From assembly GCA_948470475.1 (NCBI GenBank), contig OX419336.1, forward strand, positions 40,906,381 to 40,970,380: a DNA stretch of 64,000 nucleotides, read 5' to 3'. Below the pieces are notes generated by a model, which was not told the origin of the DNA, made no database searches, and saw only the letters and a program-made list of their open reading frames with translations. Positions 13,001 to 23,254 of the stretch are shown here, piece after piece. Both the position numbers and the translations under genes were made by a program. The number at the start of each line of letters is the position of its first letter. Position 1 is the stretch's first letter. This DNA is from Galaxea fascicularis. Taxonomy: Eukaryota > Cnidaria > Anthozoa > Scleractinia > Euphylliidae.

Positions 13001-15694
13001 AAGCTGTGAATCCCGCTCCTGACGTTTGCACTAACACTACAGCATTGATCCCAAGGTATGCTGCTGATAGAGTGTTTCAACGTCTCTTATTCGTCCACCA
13101 GAACTTTAGCGACAAGAAATTGCTCACAGACTGGACATACTTCTTGTTAAGGCGGTTGTTTTTTATAACTATTCCTTTTTCCCCTAGGCAGGTGTTGCTC
13201 CCTCAAAGTATCACATGATTCGTATTTAATTGGTAAAAACATTAATGCCGAGCGTGTGATATTGTGATTGATGCTCGTAACAGGAGTTCTGAAGAAATGA
13301 AGCCTCTGGATGATTCACCGCTGGACCATCTGAATGTTGACCACGAAAGGAGCTCATTTCTGAATGGCAGCGATGATGATGACGACTTCCCCCCTCCCCC
13401 GATGATTGTCAACAGAGATGATCCTTACCTAGACTACCCCGATGATAACAGAACACCAACACCAACACCACCCCCGTCTCCTGGGATGTCACCTTTCAGC
13501 CCCCCAAGATCAATTACACCTGTAGACGGTGAGGCAATATGACTTGCAGTGTGACAGTTGTTATCTTGAAACATCACAGTCCAGTCAAAATATGCGTATA
13601 CATCTGAGTTACCCTGGGCCCTGTGGTTTGTTTCTTCAAACTCATGAGAGTTTTGGGCCCGATATTAATTCGTTTTCCTTTAGTTCGTACTAATTTTAGT
13701 TAAAACAAGCCTAACGTATGTATTAATCTGGTTAAGGTTTTTACGCGCTCGAATTTCTGGTAACGTGCATTGGGCGCATGCATCTTGTTTTTCGGGCCCG
13801 CAATGTTTCCCGTGGTTTGAGGAACGCTCGCACGTTCGTTTAAAGAATAAACAACGCTATCTATCTTATTCTATCTTTTGAACAGCAAAGGCCAGAAAGC
13901 TATGTTTTTAGGCAATCGCCGAATCCAACAAGCCATGTTAAACTTGTTGAGTTGGTACCAAAGCTGTACGACAACATTTCGTTCGGTCTGTATAGTGTTG
14001 CCAGTAGCATTTTACAGTTGTGTGTTCAGTAACCTGGCCTTTGAGTAGAAGCGAAGCTGGGGGTGACCTTGTTTTGATTCAGACCTCACTCTTTTTCTTA
14101 TGTAAATCATGTTGTTATGCTAACTAGTTCACACTTGCACAAGAAAGACAAAGAGGTTTGTATCGAAACAAGGTCACCTCCAGCATCACTTCTACTCAAA
14201 GACCAGATGACTGAACACACAGTGCAGGGGTTTCGTTTAAGGCCGGACACCGGAGGTAACGTCCGGTTGGTTGATATGATGTCCGATGGTTCACATGAAA
14301 TAGCCAAATTGTTACTGCACGAACTAATTGAGTGTCATGTTTTGTTAATTTGTAGTGAAACAGCCCATATATCCTGTGACAAGCACGCCCAGGTATCAAA
14401 TGAGTCTTCCACGGACAGGTTCCTGCGACCACACTCTTGATGTGGCAGATCCTCGTCCACCGCAGAGATCAAAATCTTATGATCCTGACTTCTGGACACC
14501 AAGTCCGAAGGTGCGTTTCCGTTCCTTTCCAATCGGTCTGATTGCTTGTGTTTGTTTCTCATGTGAAAACTGTTTCATTGGCTGGCATGTTTTTTGCAGC
14601 CGCCTCCTTGGAAATATCACAAACCAACGTCTATATTTGCATGAAGTAATTGGTTGGTTGCTTTAGACAGCACCTTTGTCAAATTGATCATTAGATTAAC
14701 GCAGACAAAAACAGGATTCACGCTGTTGGCGCATGGATGCTCGGCATGTTCCAGCCCGTCCTGAGGGGAAGAGGTGTAAGAGACAAGAAAAGCAAAATAA
14801 AAGCGACCCCCTTCCCTCGCTAAAGAAACGCCTTATACTCAGGCTTCTCCCCTCGGGAATTGTATGGAAAAAAAAACCCGACCGTTTTGTCTTATTTGCT
14901 GTTGCTTTATGTATGAGGGACTGTTAAAGTTTGTTGTCTTGCCCTGGTGTCGTTGTTATACGCTTTTTGTCTTTCCCTTATCTCAGGTACCTGTATACCC
15001 CATGGTTCATTCATCGCCACCTCTTCCTGCAACTTTACCGAAACCTAAGCCTCCAGTAGCCCCAGCAGATGATATCCAGTTACCCCCAGTAGGCTACAGT
15101 CGAAAAACACCGCCTAATGGCTACTGGACACCACCTCCAAAATACGAAGACATCTTTGCTCGACGGCCAAAGCCTCCGGCGTCTCCGCCAAGTAATCAGG
15201 TAATACTACTGTTTGAAGCTGTTTCGCGAAGTCTTCTTCGACTTAATTTCTGTGAAGAGGCGTCAAGAGAAAAACAAAAATGATAATGCAGGGTGTTCAT
15301 TAGGCATCGGAGATCGGAGAATTCTCCGGCTACTGCGTGAATTTCTCCGGCTAAATTTCGATGGCCTGTAGCAGCCTTGAAGGTAATTTTTTGTCCGAGT
15401 GGCCAGATTCTCCTGTTACTTTATAATATCCTCCTGCTACTTCAGTTCTTAATGAAAACCCTGTAAATGGCTATAGAAGTAGGTATTACTGAGTAAATAT
15501 TTCGCGCCAATTGATTCAGATTGAGTGTTCAGAGATGGGTTGATGTTTCTGTTCACCTTTTATTTCAACTGGGTTGATGTTGTTGTGTACTGTTTTAGGA
15601 TGCTGTAGTGGCTGATCTTGACAAGGAGATTGCAGGCCTGGAGGGCCTTATGAAAGACTTGAGTGAAATAACTGCCTCCGACTACATGATCTAG
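1029..15694 (+). CDS. NEO1: Neogenin/DCC-like netrin and RGM receptor, 3' part (14 exons, 817 codons plus stop in window)
   Basis: Single-pass receptor for netrin/RGM-type guidance cues. Coding exons: 1029-1231, 3203-3375, 3720-3861, 4633-4833, 6386-6481, 7378-7644, 8653-8952, 10238-10255, 11450-11618, 12879-13055, 13284-13528, 14356-14510, 14987-15199, 15599-15694 (TAG stop). All junctions are GT-AG and the frame stays open throughout. Domains in order: second half of FN3-2, FN3-3, FN3-4, FN3-5, FN3-6, a short Ser/Thr/Ala stalk, one membrane helix, and a cytoplasmic tail with DCC motifs P1 (KDEKPPDLWI), proline-rich P2 and P3 (LEGLMKDLSEITA). Each FN3 can be paired with its vertebrate DCC/neogenin counterpart from memory of the family. 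The Ig domains and FN3-1 must lie left of the window. Family call is firm; neogenin versus DCC cannot be decided because cnidarians probably predate that duplication. Confidence 0.95.
1785..2460 (-). pseudogene. Degraded LINE reverse-transcriptase 3' end
   Basis: On the minus strand, fragments in two frames match the end of non-LTR retrotransposon ORF2: first PILEYASIVWGDK (about 2360-2440), then after a break ALTDWNFLPED with the usual YNTFKISLLKHF-type ending near 2000. An ATT-type microsatellite at 1785-1802 is where the element's 3' tail would be. Stops and frameshifts show it is dead. The clade is not determinable; the tail style is Jockey/CR1/L2-like. Confidence 0.7.
4075..4195. mobile_element. 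Small foldback element (same family as 12638-12736)
   Basis: Terminal inverted repeats: TACTGTAACCTATGGATCAT on the left pairs imperfectly with GTAACTTACAGTATAGACCT on the right. The family is recognised by the second copy in the same gene at 12638-12736. Confidence 0.5.
4392..4598. repeat. Dispersed ~200-bp repeat, copy 1
   Basis: Begins with CCCTTCACTCCCAGAAGTGAT and has internal blocks resembling TTTCTCCTTACAATATCA, CAGACAGGTGATGAGAA and GGAGAATTCAGATTGAGATC, ending GGGAGTGAAAGG. Related copies occur at about 5465-5685, 40083-40283, 40615-40800 and 54365-54572. No inverted ends or coding potential seen. Confidence 0.65.
5465..5685. repeat. Dispersed ~200-bp repeat, copy 2
   Basis: Shares GTGATCAGCATCAAATTTC, a GTGGTCACGAGAATTAAG block and an ACAATTTCTCC block with the copy at 54365-54572, closely enough to show one family. 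Confidence 0.65.
5815..5905. repeat. Dispersed repeat fragment with TGACGTTTCGACAACCTGAG
   Basis: The block running from GTACGATCGTCTGGGTGAGT through AGTCCTGAGAAGGACTGT to the TGACGTTTCGACAACC end looks like a very common invertebrate dispersed repeat. Identification is from memory of the pattern. Confidence 0.45.
8237..8475. mobile_element. Short inverted-terminus element in FN3 intron
   Basis: Ends are GTGCTGGAAA (8237) and TTTCCAGCAC (8475), a 10-bp terminal inverted repeat bounding 239 bp without coding potential. Confidence 0.45.
9484..9665. repeat. Dispersed repeat with CCGGACGTAACGTCCGG motifs, copy 1
   Basis: Contains CAGGGGTTTCGTTTGAGG followed by GTAACGTCCGGTTG and a GTCCGGT...AATGGTTCACA block. 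A second copy at 14225-14330 has the same order of blocks, so this is one family with two copies in one gene. Confidence 0.6.
9865..10051. mobile_element. Foldback MITE with ~80-bp arms
   Basis: Left arm (ACTTGTGTAGACTGCGAGC through GTGGAACGAACGCGATAT) is mirrored by the right arm (ATATCGCGTTCGTTCCAC through AGTGCTTGT). The arms meet near 9960. Non-coding. Confidence 0.75.
10238..10255 (+). other. 18-nt in-frame micro-exon of the receptor stalk
   Basis: Between FN3-6 and the membrane exon, an AG acceptor at 10236-10237 and a GTCAGT donor after 10255 frame an 18-nt exon encoding V-D-S-S-A-A with the junction codon. It has phase 1 on both sides, so including or skipping it keeps the frame. Support is splice signals and phase only; a chance match is possible. 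Confidence 0.5.
10560..10760 (-). repeat. tRNA-derived SINE-like repeat
   Basis: Read on the minus strand, the block at about 10681-10755 has a tRNA-like layout with an A-box-like TGGCGTAGTGATAAGAG and a perfect B box (GGTTCGATTCC, the complement of 10694-10704). The adjoining CCGGAGTACCCGGAGGAAAA part (about 10615-10640) is the non-tRNA body. The tRNA part does not fold into a complete cloverleaf. Confidence 0.6.
10795..11384. mobile_element. ~590-bp inverted-repeat element with poly-C/poly-G flanks
   Basis: Left end AAGGGACCGTTCATTTTTTA is the reverse complement of the right end (TAAAAAATGAACGGTCCCT, to 11384). Just inside each end are C/G homopolymer runs. The AT-rich middle has no transposase ORF, so it is a non-autonomous element. 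Confidence 0.75.
11450..11618 (+). other. Membrane-spanning exon of the neogenin-like receptor
   Basis: The exon begins with a Thr/Pro/Ala-rich stalk, then a hydrophobic helix of about 23 residues (LWIIIAAVAGVTLIV and on), followed by the stop-transfer residues CKKR. It defines the outside/inside boundary of the receptor. Confidence 0.93.
11817..12371 (+). mobile_element. Probable solo LTR (555 bp)
   Basis: The segment starts TG and ends CA and is bounded by a 5-bp direct repeat CAAGT (11812-11816 and 12372-12376). Its base composition (GT-rich, many CpG) differs sharply from the surrounding AT-rich intron. An AATAAA at 12335-12340 lies 31 bp before the end, as in a + strand LTR with its polyadenylation signal. 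No internal gag/pol is adjacent, hence solo LTR. Open frames inside it are not protein-like. Confidence 0.6.
12638..12736. mobile_element. Small foldback element (copy 2)
   Basis: Ends CCGTAATGTAAGTTACGGATC and CGGCCCGTAACATACAGTGC pair imperfectly; the CG-rich centre (TTTCGCGTTCGCTTCGCG) is typical of this family. Same family as 4075-4195. Confidence 0.5.
14014..14225. mobile_element. Foldback MITE with ~90-bp arms
   Basis: Left arm (CAGTTGTGTGTTCAG, then TTTGAGTAGAAG and GGTGACCTTGTTT) is mirrored on the right (AAACAAGGTCACC, CTTCTACTCAAAG, CTGAACACACAG). A repeat of the 9484-9665 family abuts it on the right. Confidence 0.75.
14225..14330. repeat. Dispersed CCGG-rich repeat, copy 2
   Basis: CAGGGGTTTCGTTTAAGG, GGTAACGTCCGGTTG and GTCCGATGGTTCACATGA match copy 1 at 9484-9665 in order. 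Confidence 0.55.
15290..15468. mobile_element. Inverted-terminus element, copy 1
   Basis: Ends CAGGGTGTTCATTAGG and CTTAATGAAAACCCTG are imperfect inverted repeats. Internal ATATCCTCCTGCTAC is shared with the copy at 17883-18062. Confidence 0.5.
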
Positions 15695-15879
15695 CAAGGT
15701 GAGTATGCCGTACACTAGGCATACGATAAAAACTAGTCTACGTTTGTTTCATGGGGAGAACACCTTTCGTGGTAATGGAAGCGGTTTTCCAAATTTCAGT
15801 AACAGAAGATACTTCTAATTCATTGCCAACCATATCGGGAAAGTGATGAAATGGTCGTGAAGTCCTCTAAGTGATCATC

Positions 15880-16010
15880 GCAGTTATGAACGCTACTCGA
15901 GCAGTTGTGAAACTAAAAGCCTGACAAAAAAGTTCAGGCTTTGTGCGGGAGTCGAACCAATGACCTCTCCGATATCGGTGTAGTGCTCTGCCAACTGAGG
16001 TAACAAGCCA
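15880..16010 (-). repeat. Degenerate tRNA-like SINE
   Basis: Minus-strand positions 16009-15937 resemble the tRNA-like unit at 50171-50242 (GGCTTGTTACCTCAGTTGG... and GGTTCGACTCCC) but with a broken acceptor stem. The flank GTGATCATCGCAGT followed by AAGCCTGA matches the flank of the palindromic copy, so both belong to one family. Confidence 0.6.
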
Positions 16011-17882
16011 GATTTATGGGATCGTAATAAACCCGTGAGTGATGAATAGCGGAATAATATACTGATTTAAACTGCGCGGTAATGAATGAAGATGTAAGTG
16101 ATCATGACATCCAAATATAGTGTCGACCATCTGACTTCTCTCAACCATATCACTACTTTGTCAATAATACAGGTATTGAGAATACAGGTAATTGATCGCC
16201 AGGGATCAGTTGGGTTAACGTTTATCCAAATTCTCCAACATGTAAAATGTGAAATGTGCGAAAATTGTAATGAGAATATACATGTTGATCTAAGGGATTA
16301 ATGGGTTAAGAACACTACTTGAGCGGTAGTGAAATAGTCACGTACCGACTGCACTTCGATGCTAAGTCCAGTTCGAAGATTTCCTTTCACGGGAAGTAAA
16401 AAAAAAATGATACCAGCACAAATTCAGAAAACAAATAAACAAACAAAAGAACAACAAAAACAACAGCGGAAAAGAAATTAAGGATACACTTCGTCATTTT
16501 TTAACTGTTTTCTGGTTTTATGTTTAGTTCTTTGTAAACTATCAAAACAGAAGAAACGCGAAACCAAATTACAATTTCTGTTCCAGACCTCTGTATAACA
16601 CTGTCACTCCACTAAATTCACTTGACATGGGGGAGGGAAGGGGGGGGGGGGGGACGGACGTTTGAACTGCATTGTAGGTCATTGTGTATATTATTGTGCG
16701 TTTTCGGGATTCATTGTTTGTTTAATGTCTTAAGTGTTTTTCTCTCAACAGGTGCAAATGTGATAACATTGAAGAGGAAATAACAACTATCTGAACTGTA
16801 GTTTCCTCCCGGCGATAACTGAGCTTGCAACTGAGGGTCAGCTGGAACTCAGGACTAGTGGCGTACTCCGTGACCCACAGAATAGAAGGCACAAAAATAC
16901 GACAGTGAATTCCATAAACTCAAAAGATTAATAAGTATTATACATTTATAAACAAGAAAAAAAAAGGAATTTTACGTACCTTAGGTAACATTATTTTTGT
17001 ACCAGAAGATGTGTAAGCACCGTCCGGTCACCGTCCGTTCTGTTTTGTATGATGATGAATATTTTGTGGGCAGCGATGGAGATGTTTCGGTAGTGTCTTG
17101 TAATTTGCCCAATTCTGTCCAACAAAAAACGCATTTGTGAGCGCTGAGACCTTTGCTGCCATCTTATTCCATTTTTCTTCGTATCGTCATTTTCCTACCA
17201 AACGACCATGCTTTTTAGTGTCGTAGATTGATTTGTTTCATCAAAATAATTAGATTATATATAACGTATTTCTATTTCATTTAAGTGGGTGGGAGGGATT
17301 TTTTTTTTCAACCTACCATTTCTGTTTGTCTTCAGTAACTTGTCCGTTCTGTTGTAACGCAAAGTTCTTCCACAATCCTCGTTCTACGCTGTTTGATAGG
17401 AACCTTCAGGCGATTTTATCCGTAACGGTGAAATAATTACAAGCACCAAAGGAGATGCAAAGACATTTACGCTCAGGGATAAACACAAACTCAGTGACGT
17501 GGTTACTCTCACCGCTGTGCAGGCACTCGTTAGTGAGAGCTTTTTCTTTTGTTTGTTCTGTCGCACGCGATCTTGATTTGTCTTGTGCTTCTCCTACAAG
17601 GGAACAAGGCTGAGCGACCACCAATCGACAGCCTTGAGATCGTCGCAAGGCAAACTGTGAGCGAAACAGGATCACTAAAGGTGCTCTTTACTTGATAACG
17701 CATTCATACCCAAAACAGCGTGAGGTGCCGACCCTGTTTTGAGTTTTATCAGTCGAAAATATGAATGATACACGTCGTGAATTCTAACTTGATCATAGTG
17801 TCTTCAAATTTTAACTTGATCATTGACTCCTGTTTTGAATGGATTTCGTTCTAAATCTAGTTTAGACTGTGCGACGGCCATT

Positions 17883-18062
17883 ACAGGGTTTTCAATTTAA
17901 GCTAGCGCCCGACACGAGTCACCGGGTACTTTAAGTGTTTGCGCCGGATACTTGGGCATAAACTTCGGCTCCGCCGCACTGTGCTGCTATCGCTGCGCAA
18001 TAGTCCTTCGGGTACTTCTGAATATCCTCCTGCTACCTTTTTTTTTTCTTTTTGAAACCCCA
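17883..18062. mobile_element. Inverted-terminus element, copy 2
   Basis: Begins ACAGGGTTTTCAATTTAAG and ends with the roughly complementary TTTTGAAACCCC; internal AATATCCTCCTGCTACC matches copy 1 at 15290-15468. Confidence 0.45.
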
Positions 18063-18720
18063 GCATTATCTCTCACGTACGTCGCTGTACGTTGTTGACT
18101 TTACGAGCGCCCTCAGCACTTCTGTCCCATACCCGTAGATCACGTGCATGCAGCACATAGCACTTAACGTACCGATGAAAACCAAAATTGTTGCACAAAC
18201 TACACTTAACTATGGGAGGAAGTAGGGTACTTAAGATGTTTTGACAAAATTTACAGGTCATATTTTCGGGAAGGCCATGTTATATAGAACTATGGAAGAA
18301 TGTTTCTAGATCTGAATCCGGTACGCTGTGTAATTACAAGAGTGCAATTCTTTGTCTCTATATAGAAAAGGACCTGCGGTGATCCAGTTTAGATGATCTA
18401 ATATATTTCTGTATATATGTTCGGTATTTTCACAGGGAAATGGAAGATAATGAAAAATTTCGTCTTTCATCCACAGATATACTTTGTTTTTGTACTACCT
18501 TAGATATTCGCGGGTCCAAGTAAGTGAAATCAAAGTGTATTGGTTTGGCTGCTTTCAGTTAGTGTTGTAAAATTTTGTATTTCTTTTTTTTTTTTCCTGA
18601 TAAAAGAAATATTTTTGGTTAAGTTACTTAATCCTTGGAAACGTCTGCAGGCGGTATTGATAGCAAACTTGTACAGAAATAGGTCTTGTATGTAACAGTA
18701 ATAAAATGTCGTTAATTTTC

Positions 18721-18972
18721 TCGTTGTTGTGCCTTTGCATGTGTTTGTATTTCCAGTACTAATTTGCATTTTGGAAAGTGGCATTGCAAAATGTGTATAC
18801 CTGATCTTTCTCGTCGTTGTGCCTTCGCATGCGTTTGCATTTTTAGTACTAATTTGTTTTCTGGAAAGTGGCATTGCAATGTGCATAATCATTCTCGTTA
18901 TTGTGCCTTTGTGTTTTGCATTTCCAGTACTTATTTGCTTTCTGGAAAGTGGCATTGCAAAATGTGCATAAT
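18721..18972. repeat. Three tandem units of ~84-90 bp
   Basis: Units start at 18721, 18811 and 18895 with TCGTTGTTGTGCCT-type sequence; each contains CAGTACTAATTTG-like and GGAAAGTGGCATTGCAA blocks. Open frames across it on both strands are products of the repeat. It lies just past the AATAAA at 18700, at or beyond the receptor's 3' end. Confidence 0.85.
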
Positions 18973-21900
18973 CTTAAAGGAGCACAGTCATGCTATTTCC
19001 GTCGCTTGGATGTGAGATGTCAGTCAGGAAAGCCCCAAAAATTATGAAGCAGTTTATTTCCTCAGGACTGTGTTACTGCACTGAGACTAAATACTGTCTT
19101 CATTTACGAATGGCAAGGATAGAAATGGATTGCATTCTGAAAAATTTTAGCTAAGTTTTTAGAATTCTCGCATGTCATCTTAAAGCCATGGCCAAAAATG
19201 TGCTATGGATGACTGTTTCTAGTCTGAATTGAATAGTTCTCCTACATTTCAAGGAATGTTTTGTCATGAGTAAAGATCATTAAGTAGCATCTCTGCGACG
19301 TTTGGGCCGGAAAACAGCGAAACACCCACGACAATGCCCCTTGTTAGTCCCACTCAGTAAAGAGACTAAGCACGTGACAGTTCCTCATAACACAGCTCTC
19401 TTTGTTTCGTGCATTCTGTGTTGAGCATACCAGTCACTGTATTTTAACTAACATGAACTTGCCCATTTGAGTTTTACACTGACCTCCAGAGCAGGCCTGT
19501 GCTTTAAGCGCGCAGCGATACCACATAGCACGTGTGTCGAAAAAAACAGCGGAGATTCTTGTGTACTGGTAACAAACATCTTTCTTCTGGTACTTTCGTC
19601 TTCGTTGCCCTGCACGCGCGTCAACAATACTGTTAGCGGCAATAGCAGGGTCATAGCAGAATCGCGTTCTTATTTGCTGTTTTGAAAGTTGGGACAAAAC
19701 TGGAACAAATTGAAATGAGAAGAGATCTTCGTGATAGATAATGGTGATTCCCGGGTTTGCCCGCATGACAGGAAAAACACTGAGTATGCTTATTACGGAA
19801 GAGGCGAAAAAACTATATTTTACAACTTTTCAGCACCGAGATAACTCGATTCGAGGTGCTTGTTCCCACGACCCTACTGGTATGCTTTGCAAATGGTGGT
19901 GTTACTGCACAGCTGCATGTGTTCCGTATCAACAAACTAACTGATGGTCTGCGCCTACGTGGAATTTCGCGCGTGTATCCCCTCTTTTTCGCAAGTTCAT
20001 TCTCTGTCCTCGTGATGTCCACGCGAGTCCGGTCAGTCAGTCTAGATATCTCTTGTTAGTAACCCAGTTTCTTTCGGTTGTATCGAAGCCAATAACACCT
20101 GGACAAAGCGGAAGTTAGACAAGAATTATCGATCTGGGAACTTGTCCTTAAATCATTATCAGAGGTACTAGTAGACAAAATTCATTGGATATTTTATCAC
20201 AGTAAGAAAGAGAAACACGGAACAAAAGTTTGGGAATCCTTTCATATTTGAAAGAAACTGAAACCGGCTACTGACAGCCAAACTCGATTGTTATGCAAAG
20301 AGAGCACGTATCATTCCGTGTGGGTTTGACAACTGAGGTTCGTATGAATGCATAAATATATACAGTGACACGCTAAAACCTGGCTGGGTTATCTTTAATC
20401 TGCCTCTGACCACTTCACCTGTAGATTACTGACTTTTATCTTACTGTATTTTTTTTTCTAGCCTGACCTGCTAACTGATAACTGAAAAGCTTTTTCCCAG
20501 AACCCAACATCTCTAAGCTCTCGCTAATTCGAATTAAAATGTCCAGTGTCGTTAGATTTTATCCTGGTAATAAATTCCCTCGGATAGCTCCTGTCGGCTG
20601 TACTAAGACACGGGAACTTCCACACGGTTTGTAGGATTCCACGTTCCTGACGTTTGTTACTCATTCAAACCTCACCTCCACTCATTTTCCCCGCAGAAAA
20701 AAGTCATCTTTGCTCTTAAAATGTTTATTTATCGGAGAACTATTATGGTGATGACGTGTTTCGGGAAGCTGTGGGGGAGGCGAAGGAAGAAGCTTGCACT
20801 GAGCTCATGGGATATTTCGCAACTATTTTTAAACGTTGTCTCTGCTTAGGACGACAGTAGTTATCTAATAGTAATTTTTGGATTTGCCAGCGAATCATGC
20901 CCTCCGTAGAATATTCTAGTTTTATGACATGAGGGCTTTTTATTTGCCAGTAAAGAATTTGTGCGTCACCTGATCTGTTTCTATGGTTTGAGTCCTGATG
21001 GGTAGGAATGAGGCAGTGCGTGATCTTGCAAAAACGCCGAACACCTCGTAAGGAAATAAAAATTACAAAAAGACGTGACCTTATTCGCCCCTGACATGGC
21101 TAATTTCCTGTGATAGAAAATGATAGAAAAACGCACGCACAAAAAAAGAAACAAGCACTGAGCATAGACGAACTGAAAAGTGTGTTGACTGCACACAAGA
21201 ATGGGTCCGCCCTCCACGCGGCCAATGCATAATAGACAGCCATTAACAGCGGATTAATGAGCCGAATAAGCTGTAACTGAGCTTGTCATTCACAGCCACG
21301 ATCGAAACCCCCGATTAAATAGTCATCAGAAATATCCTGAATAATTGTAAAAACTGAGTTAAGTCTGATTTGACAAAGTACTTTAGATCCCTGTTGGAGC
21401 AATCATGCGAAATGGAAAATTAAATAACCTGCTGATCAGATCTACAGATCGCTTGACCTCCGGAATGCCAGTCGCAATGTTTTGGTTTTTCCGTGTTCCT
21501 CAGATTTCTTCTTGAAATACACGAGAAGTAAAGAAGTTAGAAAAATGAGTCGCAAACTATTATTACCCTTCACAGTCAAATAAAGTAAAATGCTATGGGT
21601 ATCGGTACGGTAATTTTTAGCAACAAAGGCAGTTATTTATTGACTTTATTCGATACAACAATAAAACAATAAGTATGTTGGGTTATTCTGATTGACGCTT
21701 CCTGTTGAAAAATCCTTAGAAATCTTTCCCGGTCTTGCCTATTCCAAGTAGAGGATCGGAAAAATAGTGGCACAAGAATATGCCACAATGTCGCTAAAGG
21801 AAGTGATTGGTAAAGAGTTACGTAGATCCGATTGTTGGTGGATTAAAAGTACGAGAGAACCCGCCCATAAGTAAGTTGACTAATGGTGTGGCCAGGACCC

Positions 21901-23254
21901 CATATTGTCGATTGTTTCAAACATTCTGTAGACGTGACAGGACGATACAAATATCGACAACTTTTTTTCTGTCGGAGTACACGGGGTGTTGGCTTTTTCG
22001 GCCAATTATTTTGCTTGGGAACCGTCAGTCGATTCTCTCCCAGTCGCAATCATTTATTTTCCACAGAACCTGTGACGAGTGACCCCAAGTTAAGGGAGCC
22101 GGGAAACTGGATAGAAATAATAGAAATGCCAAACATAAATTAAATTTGCGGCTATGTCAATTCATGTGATACATGTGAAAATCATTTTTATCTTGTTTGT
22201 AATCGCATCCTCCGCTATCAGCAAACAGGGAGTGGTTGTAAATGTATTTTGTGCAAATGGCAAAAAAGAAAAACGATCACAGATCGAGGTCGACGCACCT
22301 TGAGCAACCTAAAACTGGTCTGGTAACGGCAAGCAGTAAAATTTAAATTTGTTAACATCTACGTAAAAATTAAGTGCCGATCGATGACAGTTTCCCGGTA
22401 AATTAACCCTTAAAAATATGAAGGGAAACTACCTTTGTATGTCGTCCGTTTAGCGAAATGAGTTTAAATTCAACTAAACGGTGGTGGCGCTTATCAAAAA
22501 TATATTGATAATAATAAGGCTATTTCAGCCGCAGTTATATTGGATTGTTTTTTGTGTGAATCCTGTTGCGGTCAGTTTTATGTAGAAAGCACTGAATAAT
22601 CTTGACTAAATAACAAAATCTCATTTTATTTCAGCATCTTGCAGAAGACTGTAAAGCAAAATTTGGCTATTTTGCTATCAGATGTTTAATATTGAATATG
22701 CGATATTTTCCTGTGTAAAACGAATTTTTGTTTAGAAATTCGTTTCATAGCGAGTTTTGTGTCATTCTTTGTTTCTCGAGGTGTGAAATTAACGACAGAA
22801 ATCATCACAACGAAAGATCTTGTTAATGGCGCCAGTTGATTGATGATATCTTCCTAAGTATTTGAAAACTAACGATGGTGCATTTAATCAATAGCTTAAA
22901 GTACTTTCAAAACTCCCACCGAACACTCATCCAGAAGTATCGAATCATTGTTCTGGTCGTGAATTTTGCGTGTTTTGCCAGGCGATTTTGAATCCCGGGT
23001 TTTGGAAACTTCTGTGCGCTTTTTCAGTCACAGTTAAATGATATAATGTAAAAATAATTTAATCCACCTGATTGATTATCCGTTTCCTAGTAACCTTGCT
23101 CATTGAGAAGGATGTGGAGAAATGATGTAATTACCGCTTGCCAAGCAAACTCGGGAAAATTTAGATAAAATACTTTGAAACCCAAAAAGCACCTTGTGCA
23201 TATTTTACCATGCATTATCTATCCCAGCGGGATATATTGCTCATTTCTCAGCGC
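18973..23254. other. Intergenic spacer, no gene seen
   Basis: Between the receptor gene and the ZO-like gene I find no conserved coding exon, tRNA or clear transposon. Short open frames here lack codon structure or splice support. The sequence is AT-rich and unremarkable. Confidence 0.6.

Larger units (their letters stand above)
12879..15694 (+). other. Cytoplasmic tail with P1, P2-like and P3 motifs
   Basis: Exon 12879-13055 holds P1 (KKKHKDEKPPDLWI) directly after a PPTY sequence. Exon 13284-13528 has an acidic run followed by FPPPP (13387-13401) and a Thr/Pro-rich stretch. Exon 14987-15199 is proline-rich with PPPKYEDIF. The last exon, 15599-15694, encodes P3 (GLEGLMKDLSEITAS), the helix that in vertebrates binds FAK/myosin X and mediates DCC self-association, followed by the short extra end DYMI. 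Confidence 0.92.
15695..18715 (+). other. Probable spliced 3' UTR of the neogenin-like gene
   Basis: Four bases after the TAG stop there is a donor (CAAG|GTGAGT after 15698), and a good acceptor (TCTCAACAG) ends at 16751, so a non-coding 3' exon starting at 16752 is likely. The next clear AATAAA on this strand is at 18700-18705. A stop codon followed so closely by an intron is compatible with escape from nonsense-mediated decay. The 3' end is a guess; the stretch also carries a poly-G tract near 16640 and an inverted-repeat element at about 17883-18062. Confidence 0.45.

Noticed and set aside
18721..18972. CRISPR-like array
   Set aside because: Tandem units without distinct spacers, in an animal genome.
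18530..19015. Cys/His-rich and Lys-rich ORFs of 80-141 codons
   Set aside because: Produced by the three tandem units; the repeated peptide has no family resemblance.
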